Both the position numbers and the translations under genes were made by a program. 64,000 nucleotides of DNA, taken from positions 50,244,418 through 50,308,417 of the forward strand of contig CM034533.1 of assembly GCA_020002185.1 (NCBI GenBank). The letters run 5' to 3'. This stretch comes from Paraescarpia echinospica. Lineage: Eukaryota; Annelida; Polychaeta; Sabellida; Siboglinidae. How positions within the stretch are numbered: position 1 is the stretch's first letter; every line of letters starts with the position of its first letter. The notes beneath the pieces are model-generated. The model was not told the DNA's origin. It saw only the letters and a program-made list of their open reading frames with translations, and did not search any database. Shown here in pieces: positions 1 through 12,663 of this stretch.

Positions 1-428
1 TCGGAACTTTTTAGTGTCGGTAGTACTCGGAACTTTTTAGTGTCGGTAGTACTCGGAACTTTTTAGTGTCGTTAGTACTCGGAACTTTTTAGTGTCGGTA
101 GTACTCGGAACTTTTTAGTGTCATTAGTACTCGGAACTTTTTTGTGTCGGTAGTACTCGGAACTTTTTAGTGTCGTTAGTACTCGGAACTTTTTAGTGTC
201 GGTAGTACTCGGAACTTTTTAGTGTCGGTAGTACTCGGAACTTTTTAGTGTCGGTAGTACTCGGAACTTTTTAGTGTCGGTAGTACTCGGAACTTTTTAG
301 TGTCGATAGTACTCGGAACTTTTTAGTGTCGGTAGTACTCGGAACTTTTTAGTGTCGGTAGTACTCGGAACTTTTTAGTATCGGTAGTACTCGGAACTTT
401 TTAGTGTCGGTAGGACTCGGAACTTTTT
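1..428. repeat. 26-bp minisatellite, about 16 copies
   Basis: A 26-bp unit beginning TCGGAACTTTTTAGTGTCGG and ending TAGTAC repeats head to tail from the first base, with scattered single-base variants such as GTCGT, GTCAT and TTTTGTG. It runs off the left edge, so the true copy number is larger. The unit junction contains the palindrome AGTACT. No coding capacity is suggested. Confidence 0.97.
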
Positions 429-1739
429 AACACACGACCATAGCAAGCGAATTTGAAAACTGCTACGATCGAAAACGACTATGTCAATAACATGTAAGGA
501 CAACCACCTGACAGGACTTCATTCAATGAGGTGCCAAACATCACATACCTTCATGTCAAGAGATGATCATTTGGTCGGATTCACGTCCAACGAGGCGACC
601 ATAGGACTCGTATGAGGTATCGCTTCTTTTAATGGAAAACATATGTATATGAAGCAGCCGTCTTTTCAACGTAACAATTCCATATTTTCAAATAGTGCGA
701 GCGACCAGATACGATACGACCTTCTCGAGAGTCGAAAAAGGAAAGACCATAATCGTCGGAAGCACGGTATATACACTAGTTTTCGGCGTGATCTCATTTG
801 CATAATCAATCAGACCGAACGTACATCACGTGACTTCCCTTAACACAAAAACTGAAACAAGTTTGTGTTAAATGAACTATACTGGGAGTAGTGTATAAAA
901 AGGTGCCAACAAAGTTGATTTTACAATAATTTTTAAAATTCATAGTATAAATGTTCCACAACATTCCAAATATTTTAGGGATCTTCTTGAGTTAAATACA
1001 CCAATAAGGACTGAAAAGTTTTTTTTAAATATGCGTTACTTTTAAAGTTTTGTAATTTTATAACTTTATTTCCATCATACAATGGCCATTTTATTTGTCA
1101 TCGAAATGGGAGTTCGACAGAAACAAATTCAATAACTTTTACTCTAAATGACGAGCAGAAATAATGATGGCACTCCCTGTACCAAATAAAACATGATGTT
1201 ACACTGATGCAATATATTTTAATATTTTGTCGACAATAATGTTATTATGCTGTTTGTAGATCTACTAAAATAAACTAAAATTAAAACTTATGTACATAAC
1301 CACCTATGCTATTTTAATATTGTACATTATTTCATGTGATGTACAGGGTTGTATAATGTTGTATTTATACTGCTTATGGAAATAGCAGCTGGATTTAAGG
1401 TGCAAACAAATTGCTTTCATTATTGAATGTTTCTCGGCTTCAATAAGTTTCTGTTATCTAAACGTTTCAGTAAAACTAAATTTAAAAATTTATAGCCAGA
1501 TGTGCCAGGAGAAAAAGGAACATGATAGTACCATAGGTGAGATTTGGTATGTTTTTATATTCCAACAAAAACAATGCCAATCATTCAATATGTCATTGGC
1601 AGCTTCATGCGTGGAGATCTGGTGTTTTTTTTAAAATCAATCCGTCTGTCATGAGCGTTATATTCATTCTCCATTTATTCCATATATTTTCCTTCTTTTC
1701 TTTGCTAAATCTGTGACATAAACAGCAGCTGGGCCACGT
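429..1739. other. AT-rich intergenic DNA, no gene seen
   Basis: I see no reading frame with recognisable protein similarity, no splice-bounded exon and no tandem repeat here. The short open frame at 643-843 has no family signature. The sequence right of about 850 is strongly AT-rich. Confidence 0.5.
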
Positions 1740-1930
1740 TTCCTTTTGATAATTTTATCGGTCATGACTCATTCGCATGGCGGTGGCTAATCCAAATACA
1801 CATATGTTGATGATGTTTTTCTTGCATCTATTAACTCGACGTAGCTAATCGAAGTCTGACGGACAGTACCGAATATTCATGAGAATGCTCTATACGGATC
1901 GTGAAAGTGGAAACTGCGCGTATGTGCAGT
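1740..1930. repeat. Dispersed repeat, inverted partner at about 16970-17130
   Basis: The stretch around 1850-1885 (AGTCTGACGGACAGTACCG, then AATATTCATGAG) is the reverse complement, with few mismatches, of sequence at 17028-17062. The similarity continues outwards, for example GCAAGAAAAACATC at about 17082 against its complement near 1811-1825. It is an interspersed repeat of unknown class with no coding sequence visible. Confidence 0.65.
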
Positions 1931-2360
1931 TATTTTTCCGATATATTGTTAGAGTCATTAGTGATTACTAAAACATAATTCTAATGAAATAAAGGCATAC
2001 AATTACATGAGATAATCATATTAACAGGATTATTTAATAACTGTGTACATTACAAAGAGATTAAAATTATCAAAGAATCACTTTAAGTTTTACTATTATT
2101 ATCTTTAATGTATACATCATGGATAGCACAGTACAGCATATAAAACAATATACATCATTAAATTTTGCAACAAATTGTTAGTAAACACAAAATAATATAT
2201 ACTGACTGCATCATATTATGATAAATTACCTCTGGTAGACAATATTAAAATGCAGCAATAATTACTCAAACTAATAACCGTACTAAATACCCTCAGCTGC
2301 TGTCAACATTAAGTTTAACGTAACCTTATTTAATTAATTATTTTAATGAAATATTGTGTA

Positions 2361-2407
2361 TTTTATTGACTATGACAATAATAATTATTGTCAAAAAGTC
2401 AATAAAA
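2361..2407. repeat. 47-nt imperfect hairpin
   Basis: TTTTATTGACT (2361-2371) is the exact complement of AGTCAATAAAA (2397-2407). Inside it, GACAATAAT (2374-2382) pairs with ATTATTGTC (2384-2392) around a single-base centre. It could be the core of a small foldback element or a structured RNA. Confidence 0.7.
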
Positions 2408-3433
2408 TGGTGAATTGTGGTCTATCCCCACGTCTGAAGGCATCCATAAAATAAAGTGGCGCCACCTACCGGAGTTTCCGGTGGAATTATTACATGTAAA
2501 AACGAGTGAATTTCTTGTACATTTTGATGAATAAAAAACAGTAAATTATTTTGTTTTGATCACGTGATAATTGTAGGTGTTGTAGATATATTATGGTGTG
2601 AAGTTTGGTGACTGTAGGTGACCGTTTTCTTGGTTTTTTCGAGGTGCGGGCCTAGGCTAAGAATTACTAAATTAACTGCAAAACTTACCAAAAGCAAAAG
2701 TACCCGAATTTATTTCGTATAACTACAAGGGCAAGGCATTCATTACTGTAGGCCTACAAAAAACTACGTATAATTCTAACGCTATGCCTAAGCACGCTTT
2801 GTGTAGACCCTTTCAGTTACCACCCAAACATTAAATTGTGAACCATAAATAATTCTTACGAAGGCCTAATATGTATATGGCAGCTTGGCCATTACCAATT
2901 AAACGTAAGGCCTAGATAAAACGTCCGGTAATCACCATAATCGGCATCAGACATAATGTCCGGGCGTGATCAATAATGACAGTAGTCAGTATGCCGATTG
3001 CCGAACATCCCACATAATCATTATAATTGTGTTCTAGTCAGTTACGGTTGACGCATTCTACTTGGCATGCTCACTTTTCGAATAAGAATGCAACGAGCTA
3101 TCGAAGGTAGCATTATATCATGATGTACTAAAGTCTAAAACATAAACTAACATATTTCTCAAACTGGCATATTTCACAAACCGTTTCCCTCCATTTTCCG
3201 TTCGTTAACCCGCTAACGGCGCCGTATCTGACTATATTCATGCGCGGCATGTAAATGACGAAAATGCACGTAAATGGGTGACGTAATGTGCATGAACACT
3301 CTGGCATTTAACGTTTCCCGTTTACGCACTCGCCATCGTCACAACCTCCAATACCACATGTACGCTGCATGACGACACTCAACTTTACGCCAAGTGTCCA
3401 TCATCCCAACACAGAGATGCACTTCTACGCATT
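2408..3433. other. Intergenic DNA, no gene seen
   Basis: No coding similarity was found. Several AGGCCTA-type palindromes lie at about 2650, 2750, 2864 and 2908, and a small hairpin CCACCTACCGGA...TCCGGTGG lies near 2465. Neither could be tied to a known element. Confidence 0.4.
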
Positions 3434-3676
3434 AACGAGTGTCAATGTGCGTGCGAGTTCAAACAGTGGCAAACCATCAACAAACTTCTGCTCAACAAGG
3501 ATAAAACTGAGGCTATCATATTTCGATCCTCCGGTGTACGAGCGCCAACTGTCGACACTGTTATCAGTGTTTTTGTGGCGCTTCGATTTAAGATGGTTGT
3601 ACGCGATTTTGGCGTCACCTGTTCCACATCGCCAAAATACGCGCAAGCCTCACAACTACGGCGTGTAATACTCTAG
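3434..3676 (+). pseudogene. Non-LTR reverse transcriptase fragment
   Basis: An 81-codon frame ends at TAG 3676. It contains WQTINKLLLNKDKTEAIIF, which matches the segment just after the RT active site in CR1/L2/Jockey-type retrotransposons (W..NKL.LN.DKTE). The YxDD-bearing segment and the rest of the protein are absent, so this is a short relic. The part after about residue 40 no longer resembles the family. Confidence 0.7.
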
Positions 3677-3699
3677 TGCACTCGCTCGTGACGCCAAGA

Positions 3700-5060
3700 A
3701 TAGACTAATAATAATGACAAACTTTTATAGCGCCTAAATCCCCAGGAATCTGAGCTCAGAGGCGCAACATACAAGAATCATTTGGCAAAATCGTTAATAG
3801 GGACATGCAAGATTCGTCATTTGAGCAAGGGACCGCCAAAGGTTAGGGTAGGATTGCAATGTCAAATAAATAAGTCTTCAGTTTTTTACGAAAAGCATTT
3901 ATATACAGTAGTCTCAGATGATTTTAAAGCGATAGGGAGTTGATTCCATATTTTTGATGCAGCTACAAAAAAAGCATGTTTGCCGATATTAAGCTTGGTT
4001 TTCGGAACAAAAAGTCGTGAAACAGATGATCTGAGATTCCTGGGGATTTCGGAAAAACGAAGGAGACTAAACAAATAGGATGGGTGTTGCGTAGAAAGGG
4101 TACGATATATGTGATAGTGGCTAATTTGAATTGTATTCGATATGTAACTGGAAGCCAATGCAACTGTCTAAGTAGGGGTAGAGATGGTAAGAAACGAGGT
4201 GCTTTTAGTACTACACGTACTAAACAATTATGTACACGTTGGAGTTTAACTAAGTCCTTTTTAGCAATATCGTTTAGGATTGAGTTGCAGTAGTCAAGGC
4301 AACTGCTAATTAGATATACTGATATTGTTTTAGCAGTAAATAAAGACAAATGACGCCGAATTCGGCGGAAATCACATATAAGGTAGAAACAGGATTTACA
4401 TACTTGAGAAATGTTCTGGTGAAAGCTGAAATCACTGTCAAAGATAACACCTAGATTACGCACAGTATATGATGGTGATGTATCATTACCAAGCAATTTA
4501 TCTGGAAAGTAGTTAACCACCTTGTGTCGTTGTTGTTTTGTGTCAATAATAATTAGATAAGTTTTATCTGGATTTAGCTTCAATTTATTTGCTTCCACCC
4601 ACAGCAAGTTGTCAGTGAGACAGTCATTTAAAGTTGATAGAGATGTCTGTGTATGAGTTGGTAAAAGTTATACATATACACCTGTGTGTCGTCAGCATAC
4701 AAGTGATGATTTATACTGTATTATGATTAGTTATGACTCAACTAAGTGATGTAGTGTATAAGCTAAACAAAACAGGGTCAAGGACAGAACCTAGTGAGAC
4801 ACCAATGGAAGATGTTCTTGACATGACAGTGAGCCAGATATGTTAATGCTTTGGTATCGGTCTGACAAATATGAACTAAACCAGAGCCATGCCAGATATA
4901 CCAAAATGTATATTAAGTCGATGTAAAAGAATGTCGTGATCTATTTATCAAAAGCAGCTGTTAGATCTAGTAAGGTGAGAGCAGTCAGTTTGCTATTATC
5001 CATATTGCATACAGTGTCATTGTGTATTTTAAGAAGGGTCAGAATAGTTCTACAGATCCA
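3700..5060 (-). mobile_element. 5'-truncated CR1/L2-like non-LTR retrotransposon
   Basis: Reading leftwards on the minus strand, fragments of reverse transcriptase appear in order: LLDLTAAFD near 5000, GSVLDPVLFSLY near 4790, the active-site motif HHLYADDTQVY near 4700, then ANKLKLNPDKT, NLGVIFDSD and SSCLDYCNS, and the C-terminal WNQLPIAL block near 3950. There are several frameshifts and stops, so the element is dead. The 3' end lies near 3705, with an ATT-repeat tail (AATAATAAT on plus). Its 5' side abuts another RT fragment on the opposite strand at about 5060. Confidence 0.9.
3886..4607 (-). pseudogene. Reverse transcriptase C-terminal half, frameshifted
   Basis: Two overlapping frames (4607-3963 and 4158-3886) together encode the thumb and C-terminal region typical of CR1/L2-type RTs: KLKLNPDKT, LGVIFDSDFSF, CLDYCNSIL, LQRVHNCLVR and LHWLPVTYRIQFKL. 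A frameshift near 4020-4060 separates the last block, IWNQLPIALKSS. It should not encode active protein. Confidence 0.88.
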
Positions 5061-5680
5061 GCGCAGCCACTGGCATCAGAGCACCACCGCAGAACTTAAA
5101 TTTCTTCACTGGACACTGATCACTGCCACGTGCCACGCCGGTCGCTACGATCTGCAGGCCGCGCCCTTGTGAATGTGCCACAATTCAACCTGGTGCGATA
5201 TGGCCGGCGATCTTTTCTCGAGCCGGACCACGTCTGTGAAATGCGTTGCCGGAGGAACTGCGGCTGATCACCTCACTGGACGCTTTCAAAGCACGCACCA
5301 AAACACATTATTTTAAACTCGCTTTTAATGTGTAGATGTGTAACGTGCTTTAAGGCCATCTTCCTATGTCATTGCATAATTTACTTTAGTTTTACTCGCG
5401 TTTTAACTTGGTTTACAACTTTATATTTCACTCTCAATTTTTTGTATAAATATGTGGTGTCATTTAGTTTGCTTTATATACAGCACTTATAGCCATCATG
5501 TTTTAGTTTTAACGATGCTATTTTTTAAAAGTATTTTTAAGGTAAATCTACGACTATATCACTACATCTTATGTATGTACGTTTGTTGTTATATTTTAGC
5601 GACTCTGTACAGTGTACACACTATTGAGCAGAGTAGTACTGTGGATACTAGTGTATAAATAAAGTTAATTATTATTATCG
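5060..5680 (+). mobile_element. 3' end of a CR1/L2-like non-LTR retrotransposon
   Basis: On the plus strand, broken frames give GRALVNVPQFNLVRYGRRSF and then NALPEELRLITSLDAFKA ending ...LAFNV-stop near 5335. This is the standard C-terminus of these RTs (LWN.LPEELR...LDAFK.RLKTHLF). A 3' untranslated stretch follows, ending TAAATAAAGTTAATTATTATTATC near 5680, again with an ATT-rich tail. The element is heavily 5'-truncated and frameshifted. Confidence 0.82.
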
Positions 5681-6179
5681 CTGAGAGGAAAGAGTTCCAC
5701 TAGATGATATCCTAGATCTTGTAGGTGGGTGGAGTTTCATGATTTGGTGAGCCTCGATGGGCTGCAGTTAGAGGTTTTGGGAGCACTCCTCCTCCATCCC
5801 TCCTTCCCTCCCAGTCGACCACGTTACTCGTGCACGTTTACGCGTGCGTGCGTGCGTACGTGCTTATTAACATGATCGATACGTATGAGTGCGCGCGCAC
5901 CCTTGTTTATGCGCGTGTACGTGTGCGTGTGCGATACAATGCAGTATGCTGAAACAGCGTTGTTAATCATGGCATAATTTATTGAACGAAAATCTCTTAT
6001 TAGACCCTCTATAGCTCTACTACTTCTCATAAATACGCCTCTATAATCTATGTTTCAGTTTTAAGAGACTTACAAATAGAACACCTGGACATGATACGTG
6101 CGCTTGCACTACTGGACGTTCTAACTGAACCATATCTGAGGGTTTTGCTATGTGCGTGGGCACATGGGCGCGCATGGAT

Positions 6180-7595
<1,416 letters not shown>

Positions 7596-9134
7596 CCATT
7601 GATGGTATACCAATACACTGACCATTGGTGGTATACCAATACACTGACCATTGGTGGTATACCAATACACCGACCATTGGTGGTATATCAATACACCGAC
7701 CATTGGTGGTATACCTATACACTGACCATTGGTGGTATACCAATACAATGACCATTGGTGGTATACCAATACACTGACCATTGGTGGTATACCAATACAC
7801 TGACCATTGGTGGTATATCAATACACTGACCATTGGTGGTATACCAATACACTGACCATTGGTGGTATACCAATACACTGACTATTGGTGGTATACCAAT
7901 ACACTGACCATTGGTGGTATACCAATACATTGACCATTGGTGGTATACCAATACATTGACCATTGGTGGTATACCAATACACCGACCATTGGTGGTATAT
8001 CAATACACCGACCATTGGTGGTATACCTATACACTGACCATTGGTGGTATACCAATACAATGACCATTGGTTGTATACAAATACACTGACCATTGGTGGT
8101 ATACCAATACACTGACCATTGGTGGTATATCAATACACTGACCATTGGTGGTATACCAATACACTGACCATTGGTGGTATACCAATACACTGACTATTGG
8201 TGGTATACCAATACACTGACCATTGGTGGTATACCAATACACTGACCATTGGATGTATACCAATACACTGACCATTGGTGGTATACCAATACACCGACCA
8301 TTGGTGGTATACCAATACACCGACCATTGGTGGTATACCTATACACTGACCATTGGTGGTATACCAATACAATGACCATCGGTGGTATACCAATACACTG
8401 ACCATTGGTGGTATACCAATACACTGACAATTGGTGGTATACCAATACACTGACTATTGGTGGTATACCAATACACCGACCATTGGTGGTATACCAATAC
8501 ACCGACCATTGGTGGTATACCTATACACTGACCATTGGTGGTATACCAATACAATGACCATCGGTGGTATACCAATACACTGACCATTGGTGGTATACCA
8601 ATACACTGACAATTGGTGGTATACCAATACACTGACTATTGGTGGTATACCAATACACCGACCATTGGTGGTATACCAATACACCGACCATTGGTGGTAT
8701 ACCTATACACTGACCATTGGTGGTATACCAATACAATGACCATTGGTGGTATACCAATACACTGACCATTGGTGGCATATCAATACACTGACTATTGGTG
8801 GTATACCAATACACTGACCATTGGTGGTATACCAATACACTGACCATTGGTGGTATACCAATACACTGATCATTGGTGGTATACCAATACACTGACCATT
8901 GGTGGTATACCAATACACTGACCATTGGTGGTATACCAATACACTGACCATTGGTGATATACCAATACACTGACCATTGGTGGTATACCAATACACTGAC
9001 CATTGGTGGTATACCAGTACACTAATCATTGGTGGTATACCAGTACAATGACCATTGGTGGTATATCAATACACTGACCATTGGTGGTATACCAATACAC
9101 TGACCATTGGTGGTATACCAATACACTGACCATT
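7596..9134. repeat. 26-bp minisatellite with higher-order repeats, about 59 copies
   Basis: The unit CCATTGGTGGTATACCAATA plus CACTGA repeats with few variants, and each unit contains the 10-bp palindrome TGGTATACCA. The variant CCTATACAC marks higher-order units. It occurs at about 7714, 8026, 8338, 8520 and 8702, giving spacings of 312, 312, 182 and 182 bp (12, 12, 7 and 7 units). The minus strand has no stop in most frames, so long open frames rich in VYHQW and GIPPM appear. A 26-bp unit shifts frame every repeat, so these are not evidence of a protein. Confidence 0.98.
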
Positions 9135-10517
9135 ATGTTACAGATATTGCACTAGCAACTAAGCCCAAGTGTTGTGTGTTTGAGTGCGACTTGACGTTTG
9201 ACTTGATCCCTGTAGTGACGTTGCACTTGACACGGAATTCACGAGTTGACTCGAGTTTCACGCCTATCATTACCTGCAAGTCGCGCTTTCTTAGATCGAA
9301 TTTCTCGCTGTTTTAAATCCCCAGTTATGAACGAGATTGGATTGTGTAATTTTTTATTGGTTATAGCAGTTCCAACAATGCTCAATACAAAGTTACTGCG
9401 ACAATATCGTTGCGTTCTCTTAAAGGCTCTGCGCTCGAACTATCGATGGTGCATATTCAAAATCCCAAGAAATCAACATCAGCTCCTTTATTCTTGGGAA
9501 ACGAGCGACGTTTGATGATGTACTCGTCACATGTCATTGGCATAAACCCCGGCTTGATGACACCGCCCTCGCAACAAACATCCCAGTCTTTTCTGCAGAC
9601 CAAACGAACAACTGACAAAATCAGATAATACGCTATTATTTTCATTTATATATTCGACATGGTGTACTTTGAAAAGTAGTTTTGTGTACATGCACGGCCT
9701 TTCTTAACTAATTTTAAATATTTCATGTTAGGATACCACAAGCAGTATGATAGTCAAAAACTAGTAGATAACATAATATAAGCAAATACGTTTTAGCAAC
9801 GTTCTTATAAAACAACAACTTCCAGGAAATGGAGTCTCGTTAATGTATCATCTATTGTTAGTTATATCTCGATTCTGCTTTTAGGCGTAATCGAATTGAT
9901 AATAACTAGAAGAATGGCCCCATCCTTGCAAGAACACGTAATTTACTCTTCCCGGCATCTCCACTAGTTTTCCCCTTGGTAAGTGCTCAGTCACAAACTC
10001 ACCACATTGTAGTATCTCATCTCTCATCTTCCCAGCAACACAACCCCAGCTCACGAGTTCTACTCTTATGTAACAACCACTTTACATCACCACTGCGTAT
10101 TACGTTGGGATACATCTTCTGTCTTTCCATTTCATTCCCTCTCACTGACTTACTGATCTCACTTGTATCTTACTATTTCTCTCTCCGCCTGATTTCGATT
10201 ACTTTCCCAGTATCCCATCCTTGTCGACCCAACTTATTTGTTTCCCACAAATCAACTCGGACTCAAAACCCCACTAGGCAGAAACGATCGTACAAACCTG
10301 TAGGCCATCTGGCCACAACACCCGCGGATCGTGTCGAAGAGACGGGCCACTCTCAACACTCCGTCGCAGCACATATGTCGTGTCTCGTCATACAGCGTGC
10401 CCTTGCACGTCGCTGCAACACCAATGAAGAATAAAGACAAGGTAAGACATTGACGGAATGATAGCCATCTTCTGTCGAATTATGCATACTTAGGTACCTA
10501 TATATGTGTGGCAATTA
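9135..10517. other. Intergenic DNA, no gene seen
   Basis: Open frames at 9246-9515 and 9976-10434 lack any recognisable family. The latter is rich in Ser, Pro and Thr codons from a pyrimidine-rich strand. No repeats stand out. Confidence 0.4.
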
Positions 10518-10740
10518 TATATAAGCATATATATATATATATATATGCTTATATATATCATTTAAAATTGGATCTGGCGCTATATTAAATAAAATATATA
10601 TTACACACACACGCACGCACGCACGCACGCACGCACGCACACACACCCACACACCCACCCCCCACACACACACATATAATGTATATATATATATATAATA
10701 TATTTTATTTATTATTGCGCCAGATCCAATTTTAAATTGT
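10518..10740. repeat. Large inverted repeat around AT and (ACGC)n simple repeats
   Basis: ATTTAAAATTGGATCTGGCG (from about 10560) reappears as its reverse complement ending near 10737, giving arms of about 43 bp. The loop holds ATATAT runs and an ACGC/CACA microsatellite (about 10603-10680). The left flank, AGCATATATATATATGCT type, is itself a palindrome at about 10518-10558. It resembles a foldback or MITE-like insertion that carries simple repeats. Confidence 0.85.
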
Positions 10741-11159
10741 TCGTGGGGCTTTACAACATGCAAGACGAATACAATTTTATAAAATTGCTAAATAAACACA
10801 CGTTCACTACAAATAGTATAAAAGCTACTTTAAAGAAAAACCTAAAATCTATGCATCTTGTATAATGAACATAACATGTAATAATCATATACTAATTTAA
10901 TATAATTATATTTACATAAATAAGTTAATTTTTTTAAATGCATAAATACTAACATTAGTAAAATACAAATTAATACAGTAATTAAATAAATATACTAATA
11001 TCATTATTTTAATTATAGTTCAATAGAGCTAACAGTAAGTACAAATAAGCCAATGTAAATACATATCGACTAACTAATGTATAAGTAGTTATACATATTA
11101 TAATAAATAAACATATAATTAAGTTAATACAGATAATTGCATTAATGCAGGAACTATAC

Positions 11160-11235
11160 TGTTGGACTAGAAAGAGTGTCGATAAAAATTGGTCTTTAGA
11201 CGTGTCTTGAAAGTAGAGAGAGTGTCCGACATTTT
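11160..11235 (-). pseudogene. Possible RT C-terminal remnant
   Basis: On the minus strand the sequence reads DTLSTFKTRLKTNFYRHSF, which resembles the extreme C-terminus of CR1/L2-type reverse transcriptases (L..FK.RLKTHLF). Only this block is preserved, so the call is tentative. Confidence 0.5.
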
Positions 11236-11277
11236 AATGTCATAATATATATATATATATATATATTTATTAACTGC

Positions 11278-11706
11278 CATCTGTCTAAAAGGACAATGTT
11301 TAACGTTAGCTAATTTCGAACAACACATATTGTTGGAAGACATTACTCATTGTAGCAAAATTATATATATATATATATATTATATATATGTGTGTGTGTA
11401 TGTATATACCAAAACTTTACCATTAACGACACTTTAGCAAAAGAAACTGTTATGTTGAAGTCCATGTCATGTTACTCTATGATCAGGACTATGACTTAAA
11501 TGGATGTGTCGTGTGAAAATGGCCAAAATTGGGGCCTATTGCCTGGGAAAGTTCTAAATTAATGTAAATTCTAAGAACGACTATATGTAGGGGAGGCATA
11601 CTGTTAATACTTTCAACAGCGGATGCTACAAAGAGTAATGTCTTCCAACAATATGTGTTGTTCGAAATTAGCTTTAACATTAAACAATGTAACTTTTAGA
11701 CAGATG
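11278..11706. repeat. Inverted repeat, ~80-bp arms, ~265-bp spacer
   Basis: The left arm (about 11278-11357) contains TAATTTCGAACAACACATAT followed by TGTTGGAAGACATTACTC. The right arm (about 11625-11706) carries the reverse complement with a few substitutions and short indels. The spacer has AT microsatellite runs near 11365-11390. It is consistent with a foldback element or inverted duplication. Confidence 0.88.
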
Positions 11707-12039
11707 TCGACACTTGATTAGGACGTTGTTTACTGAGGGGCACTTCCTAGTTTATCGCTCGTAGACGTTAATTCTGAGAAAACAAATTGACTTGCACCCA
11801 TCTACTGTTATTGCTATTGACATGTCGAAGAACAACTCACGGCAAGTTTCGGTCACACGGAGCAGTGAAATTCGTGTGAGAAGTGAAAACGTGACCGAGG
11901 GCTGCCCGTTGCCACATGACGGCAGTGTGTCAATATATTAACGCCCACAGAGTTGACTCAATTGAGGCATCGTGTGAATTCAGTGCGGCCGCCATAAGTA
12001 ATAATAATCTAAGCATCGAAGAGATTAACACAGCGCTAT

Positions 12040-12520
12040 GACTCACGAGAGGGTCATGCAGGCGAGGGTGGCAGATTATGAAGAAAGATTAAACGCGATG
12101 GAAAGACGAAGTCGGGAATGGCGAATACGAGTATTTGGGGTGGTTGAATCTAAGGGTGAGGATGTGTAGAACATACTAACGAAAGATGTTCTACTTAAAC
12201 ACAACCTCGGTGGCATCGTCACGCTAGAACAAGCACTGGAGAGCGTTGAACATTGCCACAGGATCGGCCCGTCTGGCAAAAGTGTCAGACCAATTATTGC
12301 GACCATTGTTACGCGACCACTCCGCAATGCAATCGTATTTTCGGCCAAATCTGACCTAAACAGATCGACGCGGGGGCCCGTGTATACCTGCTGGAGGACA
12401 CAACTAAGCTCGACTATGAAAGAAGGAAAAGAGCCCGAGGGCAGATGCAGAGAGCCATCGTTGAAGGGAAACGGGCAGTGTTCCGCAGAGGAAAACTAAT
12501 AATAAACGGAGTTGTTGTGC
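12040..12520 (+). pseudogene. L1-type ORF1-like (transposase_22) pseudogene
   Basis: The frame begins with a charged, coiled-coil-like stretch (ADYEERLNAMERRSREWRIR), then RVFGVVESKGEDV. It continues EHCHRIGPSGKSVRPIIATI and, after a frameshift near 12360, VYLLEDTTKLDYERRKRARG and AVFRRGKLIINGVVV. This order (coiled coil, RNA-recognition fold, C-terminal domain ending with a 'k.vffr..kL.i.G' block) is that of L1-like ORF1 proteins, which bind RNA during retrotransposition. A TAG after GEDV and the frameshift make it inactive. Most of the N-terminus is missing. Confidence 0.75.
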
Positions 12521-12663
12521 CTATTAGTGTAGGCCCTTGTGTAATTTCGTGCAGAATGTTTGTTAAAAGCAAACTTTCACCTGATTATGAATCTTTGTTA
12601 TAAAGGTTTAAACAAATTAGGGTGACATTTTTTCTAAGCAGGATACGTCCACCAAATTCAAGA
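12055..12663 (+). mobile_element. Left part of an ORF1-only retroelement (copy X)
   Basis: This contains an ORF1-like pseudogene (12040-12520) followed directly by noncoding sequence shared with copies near 21.1-21.7 kb and 18.8-19.1 kb. No reverse transcriptase follows ORF1 in this copy. The element breaks off at CAAATTCAAGAT (12663), where a minus-strand CR1/L2-like element begins. It resumes at GGCCGCC (about 16103). Confidence 0.75.

Noticed and set aside
643..843. 66-codon frame
   Set aside because: No similarity or context; expected by chance.
9976..10434. 152-codon plus-strand frame
   Set aside because: Pyrimidine-rich composition, no domain, no splice or retroelement context.
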